Of a stretch of 64,000 bases of DNA, positions 22,767 through 35,639 are shown in pieces; within the stretch, counting starts at the first letter, position 1, and each line of letters begins with the position of its first letter. The notes under the pieces were generated by a model. The model did no database searches. It saw only the letters and a list, made by a program, of their open reading frames with translations, and had not been told where the DNA came from. A program made the translations under genes and the position numbers. This DNA is from Impatiens glandulifera (taxonomy: Eukaryota > Streptophyta > Magnoliopsida > Ericales > Balsaminaceae), in contig NC_061862.1 of NCBI RefSeq assembly GCF_907164915.1, forward strand, positions 120,989,533-121,053,532. The letters are read 5' to 3'.

Positions 22767-23279
22767 AAGAAACGTTATAATGGTGGTCAAAGATTATGGA
22801 ATAGTTGATAACTCAACATGGCAGGTAAAATATTAGTTTGTTGAAGGTGTCTTTTAGATGGCAAGTGAACCACCATTGTCAGATTATTACCGAACTTGGA
22901 AGAATAACTGTTAATCATATAGATGTTAGTTGTTGAGAGTGATGAGTCTATGTTCATACTCGAAATTGACAGTTATTTTTGTTTTTGTCTAGTCACTTCA
23001 AAATAAAACCCGACTAAAAAATAAAAAAGAAAAGACAGTTGGTAGCCCATTTATTTAATCCATCACATGGTTTAGATCTGTTCTCTTATTCTTTAAAAGA
23101 GTCCTTTCTCTTTATTAATAAGCAATAATATATTTTTTTAATCAGAACATTAAGATTTAAGAGATGGTTGATGGATGAATTCCCAAACTAACTGTAAACT
23201 AACTGTTTGAGATTCATTTTTTCAATATATCTAAACTAACCATTTACTTTTTAAACTCACGTTTGATTTTTTTTAACTC

Positions 23280-23335
<56 letters not shown>

Positions 23336-23804
23336 TATTGTTTTTATAAATTTGATCATTTATATTTTAATATATCAATTTAAATTATTATTATAAATAT
23401 TTAATGATTTATATTTAAATATTAAAATTTATTATTGTATTATATTTTCACATAATTTATTATTATTATTTTAGTGTAGTATAAATTTTGATTGGGAGTG
23501 TCCTTCCATAACAAATTTTGATAGTGTTGTCTTTTCAAATTAATATTTCTGATTAATAGTTTAGACTAACTTTTGTATGTGTATTGTTTTTTTTTTTTAT
23601 AAATAATTTTTATTATGAAAACTTTAGTCAAATTTTATTTTATTGTTTGGTCTTTTCACAATAAATTTTAATTATGAATAATTTAGTCAAACTTATTATT
23701 AGGTTCAAATAAACTCTACAAAATAAAACTACAAAATAAAACGTATTCAAACTGAGAGATAATCTACAAAAGACCATGATTTGTGGTGCACACTAGACTT
23801 AGCA

Positions 23805-23845
<41 letters not shown>

Positions 23846-24298
23846 TAATGTATTATTAAGTTATTATTAATATTATAATGTTTTAAATTTATTAATATTT
23901 ACTAATTATGTATGAAAAGGATGAAGTAAATATTTATTATTATATTAAAAAATAATTAATTAAATTAAAAATAACGATTTAAATAGTAATAATATAATAT
24001 AAATAATTGAATTTATAAAAATAATAATTTAAATATTAATATTAAAATATAAATCGAATTTATAAAAATAAAAATTTAAATTAATATATTAAAATATAAA
24101 TTATCAAATTTATTAAAATAATAATTTAAATTGATATATTAAAATATAAAATAGTCAAATTTATAAAAACAATAATATAAATGAGTTAAAAAAAAACCGA
24201 GTTTGAACAGTTGGTTTGTGAATGATTGAACAAGCACGGTTATTGGAAAAATGAATCCCAAACATGGTTAGTTTGAGAATTAATCCATCGTTGAGACT
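22767..24298. other. AT-rich intergenic region with (TA)n runs
   Basis: It contains the 3' flank of the membrane-protein gene, a (TA)n run at about 23282-23331 and another at about 23809-23840. Between 23850 and 24180 there are repeated AATATAAATxATTGAATTTATAAA-like AT-rich segments. No gene seen. Confidence 0.6.
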
Positions 24299-24715
24299 AG
24301 GGTGTAAATGACTTGAGTCGAGTATCATACTACTCAACTCGAATTGCATTGTAAATATTCAATCAAATACTAATACTTAAACTCGAACTCGGCTCTATTA
24401 CAATTTGAGCTACTCGAAAATTCGAAAATTAAATTTTATTAATTAAAACTAAATTTATCACTGTAAGCACTGAAAATTTACACTCCAATTTAAAATATTA
24501 AAATAATAATTCTTAAATAATAAAATCAAAATAATTTACCTCATGGACAAAAATATATTTAAAACATTTAATTACGATTAATTATTATGCTAGTTAATCA
24601 AATTAATTAGGGCAAATTACATGAACGATCCTCTAATTACTCTGATCGCTCACTTTTAGCCATCAAATTAATTTTTCAAACAAATCGTCTTTCAACTTTT
24701 AGAAAGGTCACAAAT

Positions 24716-25188
24716 TAGGGATGAAAATGGGGCAGTTTGGGACGAGGAATGCATTTATCATTCCTACCCCGTTTTAATTTCGGGGATTTTTTTAATACCA
24801 TCTCAGTCCCGTTCGATTTTTTTCGGTTTCGGGGAATCCCGCGGGGCACCGTTGATATTTTTTTAAATAAATAATAATTATACAATAAAATTATATAAAT
24901 GAATTTTTTAATATAATTTATATTATAATATATTAAAATTTTATATTATTATAAAGAAATAACCTTACAAATCTTATAAAATATAGTAAATAAATAATTA
25001 TATTGGTGATTTAATATATTTAATTATATTTATGGTGTTTGAGGCAGAATCAGCGTGAAATTGGAGCGGGTCGTGGCTGGGACACAAATACCATCCCCGC
25101 CCATCCCCGTTCGGTTTCGGGGAAAAATCATCCCAAACGGGGCAATTCGGTTCGGTATTTATGGGGCGGTTTCAAATTGCCATCCTTA
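24716..25188. mobile_element. Non-autonomous hAT element, 473 bp
   Basis: The ends are TAGGGATGAAAATGGGGC on the left and TAAGGATGGCAATTTGAA on the inverted right. The 8 bp flanks are TCACAAAT (24708-24715) and TCACCAAT (25189-25196), with 7 of 8 identical. Subterminal zones are rich in TTTCGGGGA and CCCCGCCCATCCCCG, unusually GC-rich for this region. No ORF. Confidence 0.75.
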
Positions 25189-25249
25189 TCACCAATGACC
25201 CTCGCATAAACTTTTTGGTTAAACATAACGGCTGAAAGCTTAAAATATT

Positions 25250-25686
25250 ATTATTTTTATAAATTATCTTTAATCTTATTTTTTAAATATATGTATATAA
25301 TTATTGAATTGCTTATATATAAAATTATATATAAATTATTATTAATTTTTATATTTATATAATTATTAAATCTTTTATAATATATATATATATTATTTAT
25401 TTTTATCTATATCTATATAAAATAAAGTTTAAAATACTTTATATAATATATATAATTTTTACATATTATCTTTAATTATTAATTTATATATAATATTTAT
25501 ATTATATATATTTTAAAAAATAATTTGAGTTTTAAAAGTAATTGTGTAGTTGGAAGGTTACCATTACTTTGAACCCTCAAATTATTTTTTAAAATATATA
25601 TTATATAAATTTATATGTAAATATATATATATATATATAATTATTGATTAAAGATAATATATATAAATTATTTTTAAACTTTGTTT

Positions 25687-25719
<33 letters not shown>

Positions 25720-25800
25720 ATATATATATAAAGAGATTTAATAATTGAATAAATATAAAAATTAATGATTAAAGATATATTTTTATATATATATAAATAT
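25250..25800. repeat. Long AT-rich inverted repeat (hairpin)
   Basis: Two arms of about 250-270 bp are complementary around a loop near 25525-25570. For example, TTTTAAAAAATAATTTGAG near 25510 pairs with CTCAAATTATTTTTTAAAA near 25578. AATTATTAAATCTTTTATA pairs with TATATAAAGAGATTTAATAATT near 25730. It is probably a foldback MITE. I found no target duplication. Confidence 0.7.
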
Positions 25801-26319
25801 AAAAAGAAGATTAAAGCTAAAAGGGTGAAATATATCAATTTTTGTCATATTTATTTTAAAATTTTGTGTGTTTGAAATAATCAAAATTAAAGCTAAAAGA
25901 GTGAAAAAAAAATCAATTTTAAACCAACCTTATGGTTTAAAAAAAAAAATCATAATCTGGTATGGCCAAAATAAAGAGGATTGGCTGCTGTAGGAGCCGC
26001 GTCCATCATATGAATGTTATATCTTTATCTTACGCTCAAGGCGCGCCCACATAATCTGCTGTAGCGGAGGAAGCACGCACTCACAAGACAACTGATAAGT
26101 AGACGTTCGTCTCCTTAAACGTTGATCGAACGCTAGGATTTGATAGAGTGTTGATGGAACTCAAACAAAACGCCCAAACGCATGCGAAACGATGTTGTGT
26201 TGGTCTCCGATCTTCGTCATCATTGCAACGTCGAGCATATAAGCTTGAAGATCTGTCTTTGATTTTTCTAACTTGGAACTCGTCCGTTAGTCCACAATTT
26301 TGGCTCATTTAAAGCCTGA

Positions 26320-28490
26320 AATGACCACCCTATGATGGTGATCATTTCTCCCTATCAAAATAAGGATTACTCACACTTATTCCGACGACTTTATCCAAGA
26401 ACAACCAAAAGCCATTAATGGTTTTTGGCCGATTTAGACCACTAGACGCCTCCAACCGATTTAAGAATGCTATAAATAGTTTCCCTAAGTAATTTCGAAT
26501 AATGAGAATCCAATCTACACCTTCAAAGCGGAAGATTTTAGAAATCGGCCATTGAAGCTCAAAGCTTCTAGATTTTTCAAAAAATTGTTTGAGACCTTAA
26601 AGCTTGGATCCAGATATTCTAACAGCTTCCCTAAGGTTCAATGAGTGTTCTTCAATACTTATTATGATTCAAATCACCCTCTAATTCATATTTATTGTAT
26701 GAATTTAAAATTTTTATATTTCATATTGCAAAAACGTGTATACTTGATGTTCATAGTGTTTTATGGATCTAAATCATTCCTAGGGTCATTTAAGAACTAT
26801 CTAGATATGATAGAACCGATCAATCGATCTAAATAACAAAATTCCAAATTTGAATTTTCAAAATAAATAAAAAAAACGGGTTAATTATGTTGAATCACAG
26901 CCCATGAAGCTTCTCAACATGATTGTGATGATGTTGGGCAACTGTTTGGATCATGTTTAATCCATCCCGATCATGTTTGATAAAAATAAAATTTTCAAAA
27001 ATAAATTGAAAATTTTGAGTTCTTGAATTGGTCAAAACAAACAACAAGTGTTCTTGTTTTAGTACCAATCAAATATATGTAGAAGAAAGCTATTGGATAA
27101 ATCCTTACACTTCAAAACTATTTTAAAATAAAAAACTAGATTTATGATAAAAAACTGTTTTGAAAAAATTGATCCTCATAAAAGTCGATTGTTACATTGA
27201 GATGATGATCAACATATTTTCGGGATATTTTTGAAACTACCTAAACTCTTAGATCAAAGAATCAGAGCTAAAAAATAAATTTAAAAACATGTACTTTGGT
27301 GTTCTTGAGGACCGAGTTTTGTTAGTCTAGGACCGATGATCCTCGGTCCGGACCGAACTTTAGGACCGAGAAAATCGACCTAGGACCAAGAGGTCCGACT
27401 AATGTTCTTGAGCTATGACCGAGAGGTACGACCAATGTTCTTTAGCTAGGACCGAGAGATTTATACACCTCGACCGAGAAACGTAGCCCTAGGCTAACCC
27501 ATGACTGATAGGTTTTTACACTTAAACTGGTAAGATCAGTCAATGACTGAGAGTCCTTAACACCTCGACCGAAGGACTTTGGTCCTTAAACTGAAGATCC
27601 CGAACCTAGACCGAGAGATTCTAAACCCAAACCGAGGGTCTTTGGACCCCGACTAACAAAAACGGCCCTAAGCCTTAGGACTTTGGTCCTAAGGCCTGTT
27701 TGGTTCCACTTTCCAAAATCTAAAATTATTTTTGTAATTTTGGGACTCTAAATCTTTTTCTAAAAATCCTAAAAAATTAGAAAATGCATTTTAAATATTT
27801 TGGGATATTTCTATAAATTTTTTTTTGACAAAGGCTCATTGGGTGTTTATTTATAAATCCTAATGTCTTTAAAAATGACTGATATTTTTTAGGTATTTCC
27901 ACAATATTTGTCATCCGCAACAGGTACCAACATTTTAAATATTATTCTTTCAATATTTTAAATAACGTTAAAACCTAGAAGCATGACTAGGACTAGAATA
28001 ATGATCGGTTAAAACATGAACACTATACAACCGATTTTCAAAATCCAATTTTATAAGTAGATACCGTTTTTAAAACGGGTACAGAGAATATAGTGCGAAA
28101 GTCTTTTCTCGAGTATCACCAAACTACGAACTAAAAGAAAACTATGGTCAATTATGCCAACTTTTATTGATTTTTGAATAATCAATTACCGACTTAGTTT
28201 CAAAATAAATAATCTTTCAAATTAATTAGGTTTAATTAATTTAAACTAAAGAAGTTTCTAAAAATCAAACTGCGATTTGGTTATCATAAATTCACAGATT
28301 ATTTAAAATTGAACCCTAATTATGTTTAAATAATTTCAAAAATCTGTTAGGAATGAGTGACATCTTTTAAAAATAATGTTTTATTTTAAAAGAAAATTAC
28401 TGACACATAAACTGATGTTAAATTTCTCGAACTTCGAGTTTTTCAACGGGTTCCACGCAAGGGGGTTTTATTCAGGGGTTACAACCACTA
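26320..28490 (-). mobile_element. LTR-retrotransposon remnant, non-coding
   Basis: Positions about 28050-28490, read on the minus strand, match 40940-41290 on the plus strand over roughly 350-400 bp, including TATTTTTAAAAGATGTCAC and AGATTATTTATTTTGAA. In the second copy this leader-like sequence precedes a gypsy protease. The rest has no ORF. 27300-27680 repeats short GACCGAGAG-type motifs. A plus-strand TATA-like CTATAAATAG lies at about 26470, so orientation of the left part is unsure. Confidence 0.45.
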
Positions 28491-28829
28491 AATAATATCT
28501 CAAACATAATGTAATATATATTTCACAAACTACACAAAAATAATGACAATGTTATTTAATAATAAGATATATATAAATATCATCACGTAATTTAAAGATA
28601 ACCATTCAATCACAATTATCTAATTTAGAAATTACAAACAAAATTGAATATTTAGAAGATGTTCATCACAAATATTAAAAATTTAGCAATATGATACAGT
28701 GACCACACAGTGATTTTCAAATTCTATAAGATTCGAAATATAAAATAGTGAAGACAAAGAAGAAGATGCCCCGTTAATAGTAGAATTTAAAAAATTGATG
28801 TTTCAAAGTCTATTTGATGGAGAAAGAAT

Positions 28830-29040
28830 TTGAAAAATAGAGGAGGGAGAAGATAGAGAACAGTTTGACCATTAAGGAAGGAGGTGACAGAGGGGTTTGA
28901 CCATTTAGGAATGGAAGGATAATAGAGAGAGGAGTTTGACCGTTTGGGAATGGAAGTAGAAGAGAGAGAGAGAGTCGTTTAATCGGTTGAGAATGGAAAG
29001 AGAAGAGAGAAAGTGAGTTTGAGAATGGAAGTAGTGGGCG
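28830..29040. repeat. About 48 bp minisatellite (GTTTGACCATTTAGGAATGG)
   Basis: Four or five diverged units share GAGTTTGACCGTTTGGGAATGG and purine-rich AGAGAGAG segments. The leftward ORF here (28810-29046) with its repeated LPFxNGQTPLS is an artefact of the repeat. Confidence 0.7.
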
Positions 29041-29489
29041 ACGCAATTGAATTATGTTTATATATATAACGAGCTACTTACGAGCTACTCGAACAACAAA
29101 TATAAAGCTTGAACTCGAGCTCGGGCAAACCAAGTTTGATTCGAGTTTTGACCGAGCTACTCACGAGTAGTTTAACTTGTTTACACCCTTAGTTAGAGGC
29201 TCTAATCTAGTTCGTGCTAGTATAATTTGAGTGTGTTTGATAACTCAAGTTATCACTTAATTGGTTATTTCAATTAAATTAATTTAAATATTGTTATGTA
29301 CAATTATTTAAATTCTAATATCTATATATATAATAATACTTATTCTAAAACTTTGGAGGTTACAATACCATCTAACAAATTTCTTAATTTTTCTTTTTTA
29401 ATTATTTTTTCATTTTTTCTCTTCTATTATATATATATAATATTATAATAATACTAATTTATCTTTTCTAATTATTTATTTTTCATTTT

Positions 29490-29525
<36 letters not shown>

Positions 29526-29531
<6 letters not shown>

Positions 29532-29705
29532 TCGGTGGTGGGCTATGTCGACCCGGTCTGACACACCCACAACCCGTTTTTGGGTCGCCACGACATGACA
29601 CAATGATTTTTGACAGACTGTGGGTCGGCATGGTAACATTTCATGGTCCGTGTTGGGCTTTATTTTTTTGGCTCGTCGACCTGGCACATCACGACACAGC
29701 TCGAC
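29526..29705. repeat. GC-rich GGGTCG/GTCGTG motif cluster
   Basis: It follows a (TA)n run (29495-29529). The cluster repeats GACCCG, GGGTCG and ACGACA motifs like those in hAT subterminal regions. A similar inverted-looking cluster is at 39900-40110. No ends or target duplication identified. Confidence 0.35.
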
Positions 29706-30540
29706 CCGTCAATGAAAAAAAGACAAAAAACGTTATAAACATTATAAATCGTATGTTTCTCTTCATTTTCAAATCACTTATTCTTTTCTCAATTATCTTT
29801 TCTCGTTCATTTCATTAATCTTTACTCTCAAATTTTTACTCTCAATTCTTATTTCTCACTTGATCTCTACTCTCAATATTCATTTTTTACTCAAATTAGA
29901 TCTTCGGCTACCGAATTCTCTATTCCCCTATTCCGGACCAATCATAATACGGTATTATTATTAAATTAAACTTTGTGTTGAAATGAAGAGAAAGAAACCT
30001 GAACCCGAATATAATTATGGTTCCACTTGATTCATGTAAAATCAAATTTGAAAAGCAAATCACAAAGGAAGGAAAGAAGTATTTCATATCAGACGCGCTA
30101 TTCATTGAACCTTGCTTCAATTCATTCCACTACTCACTATAAATATTTAATGCCTTTAAATTACATGTAAATCCACCTACTCATTCATGCTAAACCAAAA
30201 CCTATAAAACAATACAAAATAAAATATATTAATTATTTTACTCTCTATTTAATTATATATTATATAAATATATATATAACAATATATTTATAAAGTTATT
30301 TGTGATATATTTAAATTAATTTTATGAATTATTTTATAATTTATATAATTAGATATTTAATATATATATATATATATTATATATAAGCACATTTAAAAAA
30401 ATTATGTAAGATATTTATATAAATGTGTAAAACAAAATATTTTAAAATTTATTTGTAAGATATTTAAATGAATTTATTTTAATTATTATATATTTTATAT
30501 AATTATATTATATATATATATATATATATAAAATAACAAG
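29706..30540. other. Intergenic, nothing recognised
   Basis: Pyrimidine-rich TTCTCAATTCTTATTTCTC-type sequence at 29770-29900, then AT-rich DNA with (TA)n runs near 30360 and 30510. A 66-codon leftward ORF at 29920-30120 has no recognisable features. Confidence 0.5.
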
Positions 30541-31114
30541 TTCTAAAATTTCTATAATATATTTAAATTCATTTGTAAAATAAAATAATTTAAAATTTAT
30601 TTGTAAGATATTTAAAAGAAAAATATTTTATATTTTATATAATTATATATTAAATATATATAAATGTTCATGTAAAACCACTAACACATTTATGTTATGT
30701 AAAAACATTTATACGTTCATGTAAAAATATTTATTTTTTCATGTACGTCGCAAAAGAATAAAAAAATGAACAAGCGTTACTTGGTGAAGATTCCCTCACT
30801 AGGTATTTACAACGCTCAAAGTAGTGAAACAAACACTATTTCGTGAAGCTTGCTTCACTAGGTATTTGCAGCACTCAAAGGAGTGAAACAAGCACTACCT
30901 GATTATGATTGCTTCAATAAGTATTTACAACGCTAATAGGAGTGAAACAAACTTCACTAGATATTTACATTTGTAAGATATTTAAATAAATTTAATTTAA
31001 TTACTTTATATTTTATATGATTATATATTAAATATATATATATATATATTTAATATATAATCATATAAAATTTAAAATGATTAAAAATATATATATATAT
31101 ATATATAATATATA

Positions 31115-31175
<61 letters not shown>

Positions 31176-31435
31176 ATATATATATATATATATTATATAT
31201 ATATATTAAACAATATGTTCAAAAATTTTTGAAATATATTTAAATAAATTTGTAAAATAAAATATTTTAAAATTTATTGTAAGATATTTAAATAAATTTA
31301 TTTTAAATACTTTATATTTTATATAATTATATATTAAATATTTATACATATTCATGTAAAATCACTAACACATTTATGTAAAAACATTTATACGTTCGTG
31401 TAAAACATTTATGCGTTCATGTAAGTCTTCAAAAG

Positions 31436-32580
31436 TGTTAGAAAAATTAAGTAAGTTAATTTTAACCCGGCCAAAGAACTTAATCAGTCTCAACTTTCAT
31501 GTGCAGGTACAGCTCAAGTCGTAACAGACCGGTTGAAGTTCTTGTTTCAACAAACCGGTCATGATCAAGAAACATCATCCGGCCGGTTGAACCCCTCTAA
31601 CCGGATCGGCTGAAAGAAAAAAGCGTCATTATCCGGCTGGCTCAAAACATCGAGGATCATAAAGCTAAAACGGAAAACTATGTCAAATGATGAATATGTG
31701 AAAATGACGTAATATGATATCTCTTGGAAACATGCAAAAAGAAATATCCGGATCAAAAGCATGCAACGAAAGCAATGATGACTACTTATCTAAGTTTGTA
31801 AGCAACATCAGATTCAGGCGGCCGGCCTAATGAATGTCTGCCAAATGTCCAAAATGACAAGGCGTGCACGCAAACTCTCTGAACCGGCATGGTTTCCAGC
31901 GATCAATCTCTTGGAGAGAGAAAAGATGATCGTTGTCATCCCTTCACTAGAAAAGGAAGTCGAAGCGTCTTCAAATAAACGGAGAGCAACAATGAAAAAG
32001 AAATCTTACGCGTGACCTTGAATAGTGATTGAAATTCCGAAAATTGTCTGTATTCTGTGTATTTACAAATCTGTAAAAGTGTATTATAAATACCGTGTGA
32101 GTATTATAAAGTGAACGGCGAGCAGTAAATAAGACTCAATCTTATTGTGTTGGTGAATATTCCTTAGTGAATATCCTTCTCACGGTTTGAGAAGAAGGGG
32201 TGACGTATGAGAGTTTGCTCCGAACAACCATAAAAATCTTTGTCTAGTGTTCTTCGTCTTTACTTTTCCGGCTTACTATCATCAACCGAACCGGAACACC
32301 TAAATACTCAACTAAACTAATTCATAACTTCTTTAACTGAACCGATTCTCTCCTTAAACCGAGTCCTTCTAAACACCTTCCAAACTTAATTGTGTGTATT
32401 GCTTTAGATTGAAATAGACATTTCCGCACCTAAACCTGGTTCAGGAGTCTGTGAAAATCTGTGTAGTGTTAAGAACGGTTCTAGTCTTTAACCGGATTAG
32501 TTCCAATTTGTGTGTGTTGTGTTGTAAGTGATAACCGATTAGCCGGACCTCGGTCCCTATCGGCCATCCCAATCCTAACA
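31436..32580 (+). mobile_element. Solo LTR, 1145 bp
   Basis: It starts TGTTAGAAAAATTAAG and ends CCCAATCCTAACA, with inverted TGTTAG/CTAACA tips. A perfect 5 bp duplication AAAAG flanks it (31431-31435, 32581-32585). The TATA-like TATTATAAATACC near 32083 sets the plus orientation. No internal region remains, so the element was reduced by LTR-LTR recombination. Small ORFs inside (31565-32015) carry no recognisable domain. Confidence 0.88.
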
Positions 32581-32676
32581 AAAAGAATAAAAAATGAAAC
32601 AAGCGCTACCTGGTGAGGCTTACTTCACTAAATATTTGCAGCGCTGATAAAAGTGAAGACATACTTCACTTGGTAT

Positions 32677-33290
32677 CAGCAAGTATATGAGCATCCCGGA
32701 CGCGAACTGTCTTCTATGCATAGGAAATTGAAGAAAACCATAGATCACCTATTCGGGAGCTGCTGTATTGTTTCAGAGCTTTGGGACAAATTCTATAAAA
32801 GCCTGAAGTTGATTAGTTTTCCGAGCGAATAGAATGAAATCAAAGAAGCAGTACTACTCAAAGCCAAGGGAAATAGATTTACAACAAGCGTGTTCAAGTG
32901 CGGCTTTGGAGCAGTGATATACAACATTTGGCAAGAACGGAATACAAGGGTATATGACAGAACCCGCAGAAGCGTTGACGAGTTATGGAAATATATTGTA
33001 TTGGATTGCAGCGCCCTCGCGAGAGCGTGGAGAGGAATTCCAAGCACGGAACAGAACTGGAATATCTGCAGGAACTGGAGTTTACCGTTTTTTAAAGTCA
33101 CTAGAATTGAAAGCATTGTAAACAGATAATTCATTTAACGTTTTTAGCTTTTTAGCTTTTATTCAGAATGTTACGACTTCAAATCATTATAGGCTTGTCT
33201 AGAATGATCTCTTAAACTCGGTGGTTTTTTTTTTTTCCGTTTTTGGAATTTTTAATGAAATGACGTTAAGTCGTTTTTCCAAAAAAAAAA
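32677..33290 (+). mobile_element. 5'-truncated LINE, 3' end of ORF2 plus tail
   Basis: The reading frame gives the RT zinc-binding region typical of plant L1-like LINE ORF2 ends: CLLCIGKLKKTIDHLFGSCC, an in-frame TAG near 32831, then FGAVIYNIWQERNTRVYDRT, stopping at 33127. A 3' tail AATGAAATGACGTTAAGTCG leads to a run of A ending at 33290. The flanks are ACTTCACTTGGTAT (32663-32676) and ACTTCACGAGGTAT (33290-33303), a 14 bp duplication with two mismatches. It is inserted in a unit of the 450 bp repeat. Confidence 0.82.
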
Positions 33291-34113
33291 CTTCACGAGG
33301 TATTTAAATTTGTAAGATATTTAAATGAATTTACTTTCATTAATTTTGTATTTTATATGATTATATATATACAAACATGTTCAAAAATTTCTGTAATATA
33401 TTTAAATAAATTTGTAAAACAAAATATTTTAAAATTTATTTATAAGATATTTAAATAATTTATTTTTAAATATTTTAGTATTTTATAAAATTATATATTA
33501 AAATATGATAAATGTTCATGTAAAACTACTAACACATTTAGTAAAAATATTTATACTTAATGTAAAACCATTAATGTTTTCATGTAAGTCCGCAAAGAAT
33601 AAAAAAATGAACAAGCATACCTTGGTGAGGTTTGCTTCACTAGGTATTTACAGCGCTCAAAGGAGTGAAACAAACACTACTTGGTGAAGCAAACTTGCTT
33701 CATAGGTATTTACAACGCCTCAAGGAATGAAACAAGCGTTGCCTCGTGATGCTTGCTTCACTAAATATTTAGTGTGCTGATAGAAGTGAATCAAACCTTC
33801 ACTAGGGTATTTATATTTGTGAAGATATATGTAAATGGCAATATACTTTAATATTTTTTACAAATAACATATTTTTTTAGCAAGTAATTACTTATGTCAT
33901 GATATAGATATATAATACATACATGTTCAAAAGTTTTAAAATATATTAAATAATTTTTAAAATAAAATATTTTACAAATCTTATTTGTAAGATATTTTAA
34001 AAGAAATTTAATTTAAATATCCTTACAAATAAATTTTAGAAAGATTTTATTTGGACAAAATTTAGTTAAATATATTTTAAAACATTTGAACATGTTTATT
34101 ATATCTATATATC

Positions 34114-34147
<34 letters not shown>

Positions 34148-34450
34148 TACATAAGTAATGATTGCTAGAAAGAATATTTTGTTTACAAATTTATTTAAAT
34201 ATATTACAGAAATGTTTGAACATGTTGGTAGTTATATATATATAATCTATAGTATATAGATATATATAGTTATTTATAATATCATAATAAAATATAAAAT
34301 AATTAAGTATATTCATTTAAATATATCTTATAAATATAATACCTAGTGAAGTTTGATTCACTTCTATCAGCGCTGCAAATATTTAGTGAACAAGCATGAC
34401 GAGGCAACGCTTGTTTCATTCCTTTGAGCGCTGTAAAGTACCTACTAAAT

Positions 34451-34952
34451 TAAAAAATTGTTTAACAATATGAAATTCAACATATATAATATAAAGAAAT
34501 GTGTTAAATTAATAATACCATTAATTGTTTTTGTTGATCAATATTTTTATTTTATTTTTATTTTACAGTAAAAAAATTTTGAATTCGATTTAGTTGATAA
34601 AATTTGTAATTTTTTTAATAAAAAAATTCAATACAACTAATATTTTATCAACTATTTGTAAACCTGCATGTCATTAAAGTTTTTCGAATTATAATCAGAA
34701 TGGAAATTCATTTTAAAACATAAATATGATCCACTTTTTATCGAGTTTATCCTCCCATGAATTTAAAGTTTTTAAAATACTTGGTAGATATTCCACTATT
34801 ATATGTATAACTTATGTTTTAGATCATAGAATATCTAATAACATCTTGTTTAATAACCATTATACATAAATATAGGTAAAATTATTACATCAAATTTAAT
34901 TACTAATGATAAATATAAAAAAATTTAACATTCAAATTTTGTACTTATATAA
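34451..34952. other. AT-rich, nothing recognised
   Basis: No ORF, repeat end or promoter I can support between the inverted repeat unit and the assembly gap. Confidence 0.5.
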
Positions 34953-35052
34953 NNNNNNNNNNNNNNNNNNNNNNNNNNNNNNNNNNNNNNNNNNNNNNNN
35001 NNNNNNNNNNNNNNNNNNNNNNNNNNNNNNNNNNNNNNNNNNNNNNNNNNNN
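34953..35052. other. Assembly gap (100 N)
   Basis: Exactly 100 N, which often denotes a gap of unknown size. Confidence 1.
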
Positions 35053-35304
35053 TTTTTTCATATAGTTTGTTGGGATGTATCATTTGGGAGATTCTCTGTG
35101 ATGGAAAACTTGTACAATGAAGATCAACTGGTGGAAAACATATTCAGTTACCACGAATGCTTGGTAACTCAAGTAGAAACTACCGATCAAATGAAGATCA
35201 TTCGTGTACACTGCTGGTGGGAAGCGCCAACTGTGGGAGATTCCCTGGGATGGAAAACATCTCAAGAGATAACTCAACAGGTGTATGACCCCAGTTATGC
35301 GTGA
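35053..35304 (+). CDS. Unknown partial ORF after the gap
   Basis: An open frame runs from the gap edge to a stop at 35302-35304 and contains MENLYNEDQLVENIFSYHE and HCWWEAPTVGDSLGWKTS. Two imperfect copies of a roughly 140 bp segment (TGGGAGATTCTCTGTGATGG and TGGGAGATTCCCTGGGATGG) are visible. I do not recognise the product. It could be a 3' exon of a transposon gene or chance. Confidence 0.25.
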   Translation, partial: FFHIVCWDVSFGRFSVMENLYNEDQLVENIFSYHECLVTQVETTDQMKIIRVHCWWEAPTVGDSLGWKTSQEITQQVYDPSYA

Positions 35305-35639
35305 GAGATCCGCTGTGGTTGCTTCAATGGAGATGCCTTGAAGCTGGAGATGCAGATGAATATTGTTAAAATGTACAAATGTTTATGAAACGGGGAAATG
35401 TTTATGAAACTTGTAATGAAAATTTGTACGTCGAATTATAATAATTATTTGTTATTTATATTTTCATGCACATGTCATTAAACATTAATAAAATAACGAA
35501 TTTGTTAGAAATAATAAAGTATTATCATATCTACTCTTCTGGCTAAGTATACGTTGCCCATAAGTCATATCATTGCCATAATTTTAAATGTAAGTTTTGG
35601 TCCGATTCGCTGTGTAACGATTATAAATAAAAATTAAAT

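Larger units (their letters stand above)
24299..29192. mobile_element. Possible hAT-type element, about 4.9 kb
   Basis: The left end TAGGGTGTAAATGACTTGAG and the inverted right end TAAGGGTGTAAACAAGTTAA match, and both run into GAGCTACTCGA/CTCGAACTCGG subterminal motifs typical of plant hAT elements. Flanks gttgagac and gttagagg are only a weak 8 bp duplication. No hAT transposase is visible. The interior holds a smaller hAT element, a long inverted repeat and an LTR-retroelement remnant. The two ends could also belong to separate copies. Confidence 0.45.
30540..34450. repeat. About 450 bp repeat units, three direct and one inverted partial
   Basis: The unit contains TTTAAATAAATTTGTAAAA, GTTCATGTAAAACCACTAAC, GAAACAAGCGCTACCTGGTG, GCTTGCTTCACTAGGTATTT and ACAGCGCTCAAAGGAGTG. 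Units occupy about 30540-30990, 31200-33310 (split by a solo LTR and a LINE) and 33370-33830. An inverted partial copy is at 34320-34450, making a large palindrome centred near 34075. A long (TA)n run lies at 31125-31200. No coding potential; the family is unknown to me. Confidence 0.7.

Noticed and set aside
26081..26308. Leftward 75-codon ORF beginning MSQNCGLTDEF
   Set aside because: No known domain, no promoter or intron signals, and it lies at the edge of an LTR-element remnant.
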